This document shows positions 62,081-64,000 of a DNA stretch of 64,000 bases, piece by piece; the first letter of the stretch is position 1; each line of letters opens with the position of its first letter. The notes beneath the pieces are model-generated. The model made no database searches and had not been told where the DNA came from. It was given only the letters and a program-made list of their open reading frames with translations. The stretch is from the NCBI RefSeq assembly GCF_000002875.2, contig NC_009412.2, positions 191,001 to 255,000 of the forward strand, read 5' to 3'. The translations under genes were made by a program, and so were the position numbers. Source of the stretch: Leishmania infantum JPCM5. Its lineage: Eukaryota; Euglenozoa; Kinetoplastea; Trypanosomatida; Trypanosomatidae.

Positions 62081-63198
62081 TAGCTGTTCCTGCGCCTCTC
62101 CAACACTTGATGCACTCGTGCGAGAGGAAAGGGGGAGGAGCAGCAGCAGGCACAGCAGCACGGAGGCTCAGGTCAAGGAATGGGGAGGAAGAGAAGAGGG
62201 GGGGTGCGAGAACAGCATAAACGGAATGCGTGATTTGCTTTTCTTTTCCTAGTTTTTTTTTCCTTCGCTTCTCACTGGTAGCACACACACACACGCACAC
62301 AACGGAACAAAACAAAAGCTCGATGAAAGAGAGGGCGTGTGTAAAGCAGTTTCCTGAGTCGGTTTGAGTGATTGGCTTGTCCAGCAGAGATACAGGCAAC
62401 CACGAGAATATGAATCGAAAGGGGTAAAAGCGAATATGTGTAGCTCTGTGACGTTTTAGTTACCGTGTGTATGTGTGTGTGTGTGTTCGCATGTGTACGT
62501 GTGTCAGTGAATTCGTCAGGGCAAGATAAGGGCCACGGCACAGGGAACGTAAATGGAAGCGGTGCACCAAGATGAGGGGGTGTGGAAGATAGGGGCACAG
62601 GAAAGACCGAGGAGGAGGGAAGTTGGCCATGGACGCAGAGATCGAGAAGAAAAGAGTCGCAGGCCCATGAGGGGTCGGGAAGCGGCAGACACAACGTCCC
62701 TGCACATCAACCATGCAGTCCAGCTGCATTTCATCCTCGGAAACCATGTGCCGGACACACCGCAGAACAGTCGTCTTGAGTCCTGCACACTCACGCACAA
62801 GCCGACAGGAAAAGCAGGTTGCATCTCTCCCTCTCCAAATGCTGTGCCGCGTACTGCTCCTGCCTCTTCCACTTGGTTTTCCCTTGTAGCGGTGGGTGTT
62901 GGGTGGGGGAGAAGAAGGATTGTGTGGTTTGCAGCCCACTCAGACAAGCCGGTGGCAAGGAGACAACGCTGGCACAAGGGAAACAATGCACTTCGCTTCC
63001 CTCCTTTTCCCCTCAAGAGTTCCGTCAAGCGTCAGGCAACGCGATGCAGGGAAACAAGTGGAGAAGACCCGGCGAGGCGGGGCCAGAAAAATCGGATGTC
63101 GATAGAGAGGGCAGCATGGGAAAAGAGCGAGGACGCGAGGGAGGCGTGCACGAGGCCGCAACAAGCCCACAAATAAAAGTGCCCCACACGTCACTCCC
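62081..63198. other. Spacer between SEC13 and V-ATPase subunit e
   Basis: No supported gene. It should contain the SEC13 3' UTR. CA at 62281-62294 and GT at about 62464-62486 are microsatellites. Region 62780-63190 is of more mixed composition, without a convincing frame. Confidence 0.55.
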
Positions 63199-64000
63199 TC
63201 ACAGGGTTGGATTCTCCAACTCACTCACCACGCGCCACGCCCCATGATTGCTCGTCTCCTTCCACATCGCCACCGTGCCATCAGCGTAGGACACCAAGAG
63301 GAACGTACCTACCAAAGACCACGAGAGTTTCGTCACATTCTCGCCTGGAGTGCCGTGGGGCGGGGGCAGAAGGCGGTACTGCCATGGGTTCGAGGCGGGT
63401 CCATCCTGCACCCAGACTGCTACCAGTCCGTCCTCTGAACCGGCCGCGATGTACGTGAACGGCAGACCCAGATTCGGAGCCCAGCACACCTCCCGCCACG
63501 CTGGGGCGCTCGTCGCCTCGGCCGCCTCCAGCTCTATGGACGTCCACACAGACCCCAGCGGCGCGCCGCTGCCTTCTTCGCCGGGCAGAGGCGCAAACGA
63601 GTGCGTCCAGAGCTTCACGAACCGGCCACCACCGCATGTGATCATACGGGGTGGTGCGAGCGGTATCGGCGGCGCATTGCCCGGAACATTGCCAACGTCC
63701 TTCTCCAGAGGCGCCATGAGCAGTGCTCCCGGCGGAAAAAACGGAGCGAAGGAGAGGCCGCAGCAACCGTGCGGATGGCTCTCGAAGGAGTGGATGTCCC
63801 ACGTGCCGTCTGGGCCGCCGGTGAAGACGACCACCGCCCCATCCGCGCAGCCGACGGCAAACAGCTTCCCGTACTCGTGCGGGGCCCATGCAACACACCA
63901 GCCCGGTGCGGCCAAGGTGTAGACGTAGATTTTGCGATACTGTGCGTCGTTGCCCACGTCACACCAGAGAGCCACCTCATTGGCCAACTCAGTGCACGTA
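63199..64000 (-). CDS. SEC13: SEC13 WD40 protein, C-terminal part (5' end outside window)
   Basis: SEC13 is a six-bladed beta-propeller shared by the COPII outer coat and the nuclear pore Y-complex. The frame is open to the right edge of the window, so the start is not visible; about 266 C-terminal residues are seen. Conserved SEC13 blocks include VAWAPHEYGKLFAVGCADGA, then GTWDIHSFESHPHGC, the ITCGGGRFVKLWTH blade, APNLGLPFTYIAAGSEDG, SNPWQYRLL and GTVAMWKE. The loop near SFAPFFPPGALLMAPLEKD is longer than in yeast. The propeller closes near the stop at 63199, so the C-terminus is complete. It is the first gene of the window in transcription order. Confidence 0.95.
   Translation of the reverse strand, partial: TCTELANEVALWCDVGNDAQYRKIYVYTLAAPGWCVAWAPHEYGKLFAVGCADGAVVVFTGGPDGTWDIHSFESHPHGCCGLSFAPFFPPGALLMAPLEKDVGNVPGNAPPIPLAPPRMITCGGGRFVKLWTHSFAPLPGEEGSGAPLGSVWTSIELEAAEATSAPAWREVCWAPNLGLPFTYIAAGSEDGLVAVWVQDGPASNPWQYRLLPPPHGTPGENVTKLSWSLVGTFLLVSYADGTVAMWKETSNHGAWRVVSELENPTL

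Noticed and set aside
1..64000. Transcription strand-switch region or RNA polymerase II start site
   Set aside because: All supported genes lie on the minus strand from end to end, so no switch is present.

Overview
The window is a directional, intron-free segment of a Leishmania nuclear chromosome (Kinetoplastea). Every gene I can support lies on the minus strand. Spacers are long and full of purine-rich runs (pyrimidine tracts on the coding strand) and GT/CA microsatellites. Several starts sit just downstream of a pyrimidine tract plus AG, the trans-splicing acceptor pattern. A GP63 (leishmanolysin) locus points to Leishmania or a close relative. The order RAD50, RPS26, RAD51, GP63 and dynein resembles what I remember of Leishmania chromosome 28, but I could not check this. 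No strand switch, tRNA or rRNA gene was seen.

Transcription runs from right to left. The right end (63.2-59.6 kb) carries a partial SEC13 (COPII/nuclear pore), a 68-residue V-ATPase subunit e and the KDEL-type receptor ERD2, three genes of the secretory and endomembrane system. Next come flagellar candidates: an ULK4-type pseudokinase (56.5-52.5 kb) and a 4266-residue axonemal inner-arm dynein heavy chain (51.0-38.2 kb). They are followed by a small basic protein resembling the DUF2423/LLPH family, an uncharacterised coiled-coil protein of 523 residues, and a 1574-residue CDKL-like kinase with a large activation-loop insertion (29.2-24.5 kb).

From 24.2 to 16.0 kb lies a tandem GP63 array with a unit of about 3.68 kb. 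Two complete, apparently identical GP63 genes are present. Between them is a truncated unit interrupted by a single n at 20072. The two arms beside the n match the two ends of a unit with 2.9 kb missing, and the missing part is exactly where a third GP63 would lie. This is the most informative anomaly in the window.

Downstream are a VPS37-like ESCRT-I subunit (14.36-13.5 kb), a tentative small ORF (12.66-12.3 kb), a 74-residue RING-type protein (11.1-10.9 kb), and, after a spacer of about 5 kb, RAD51, ribosomal protein S26 and the 5' half of RAD50, which runs off the left edge. In trypanosomatids neighbouring genes share a transcript but need not share a function, so the groupings are descriptive. 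I found no clearly novel multi-gene system. The best leads are the hidden GP63 copy, the unusual CDKL kinase, the long spacers and the tentative small ORF.
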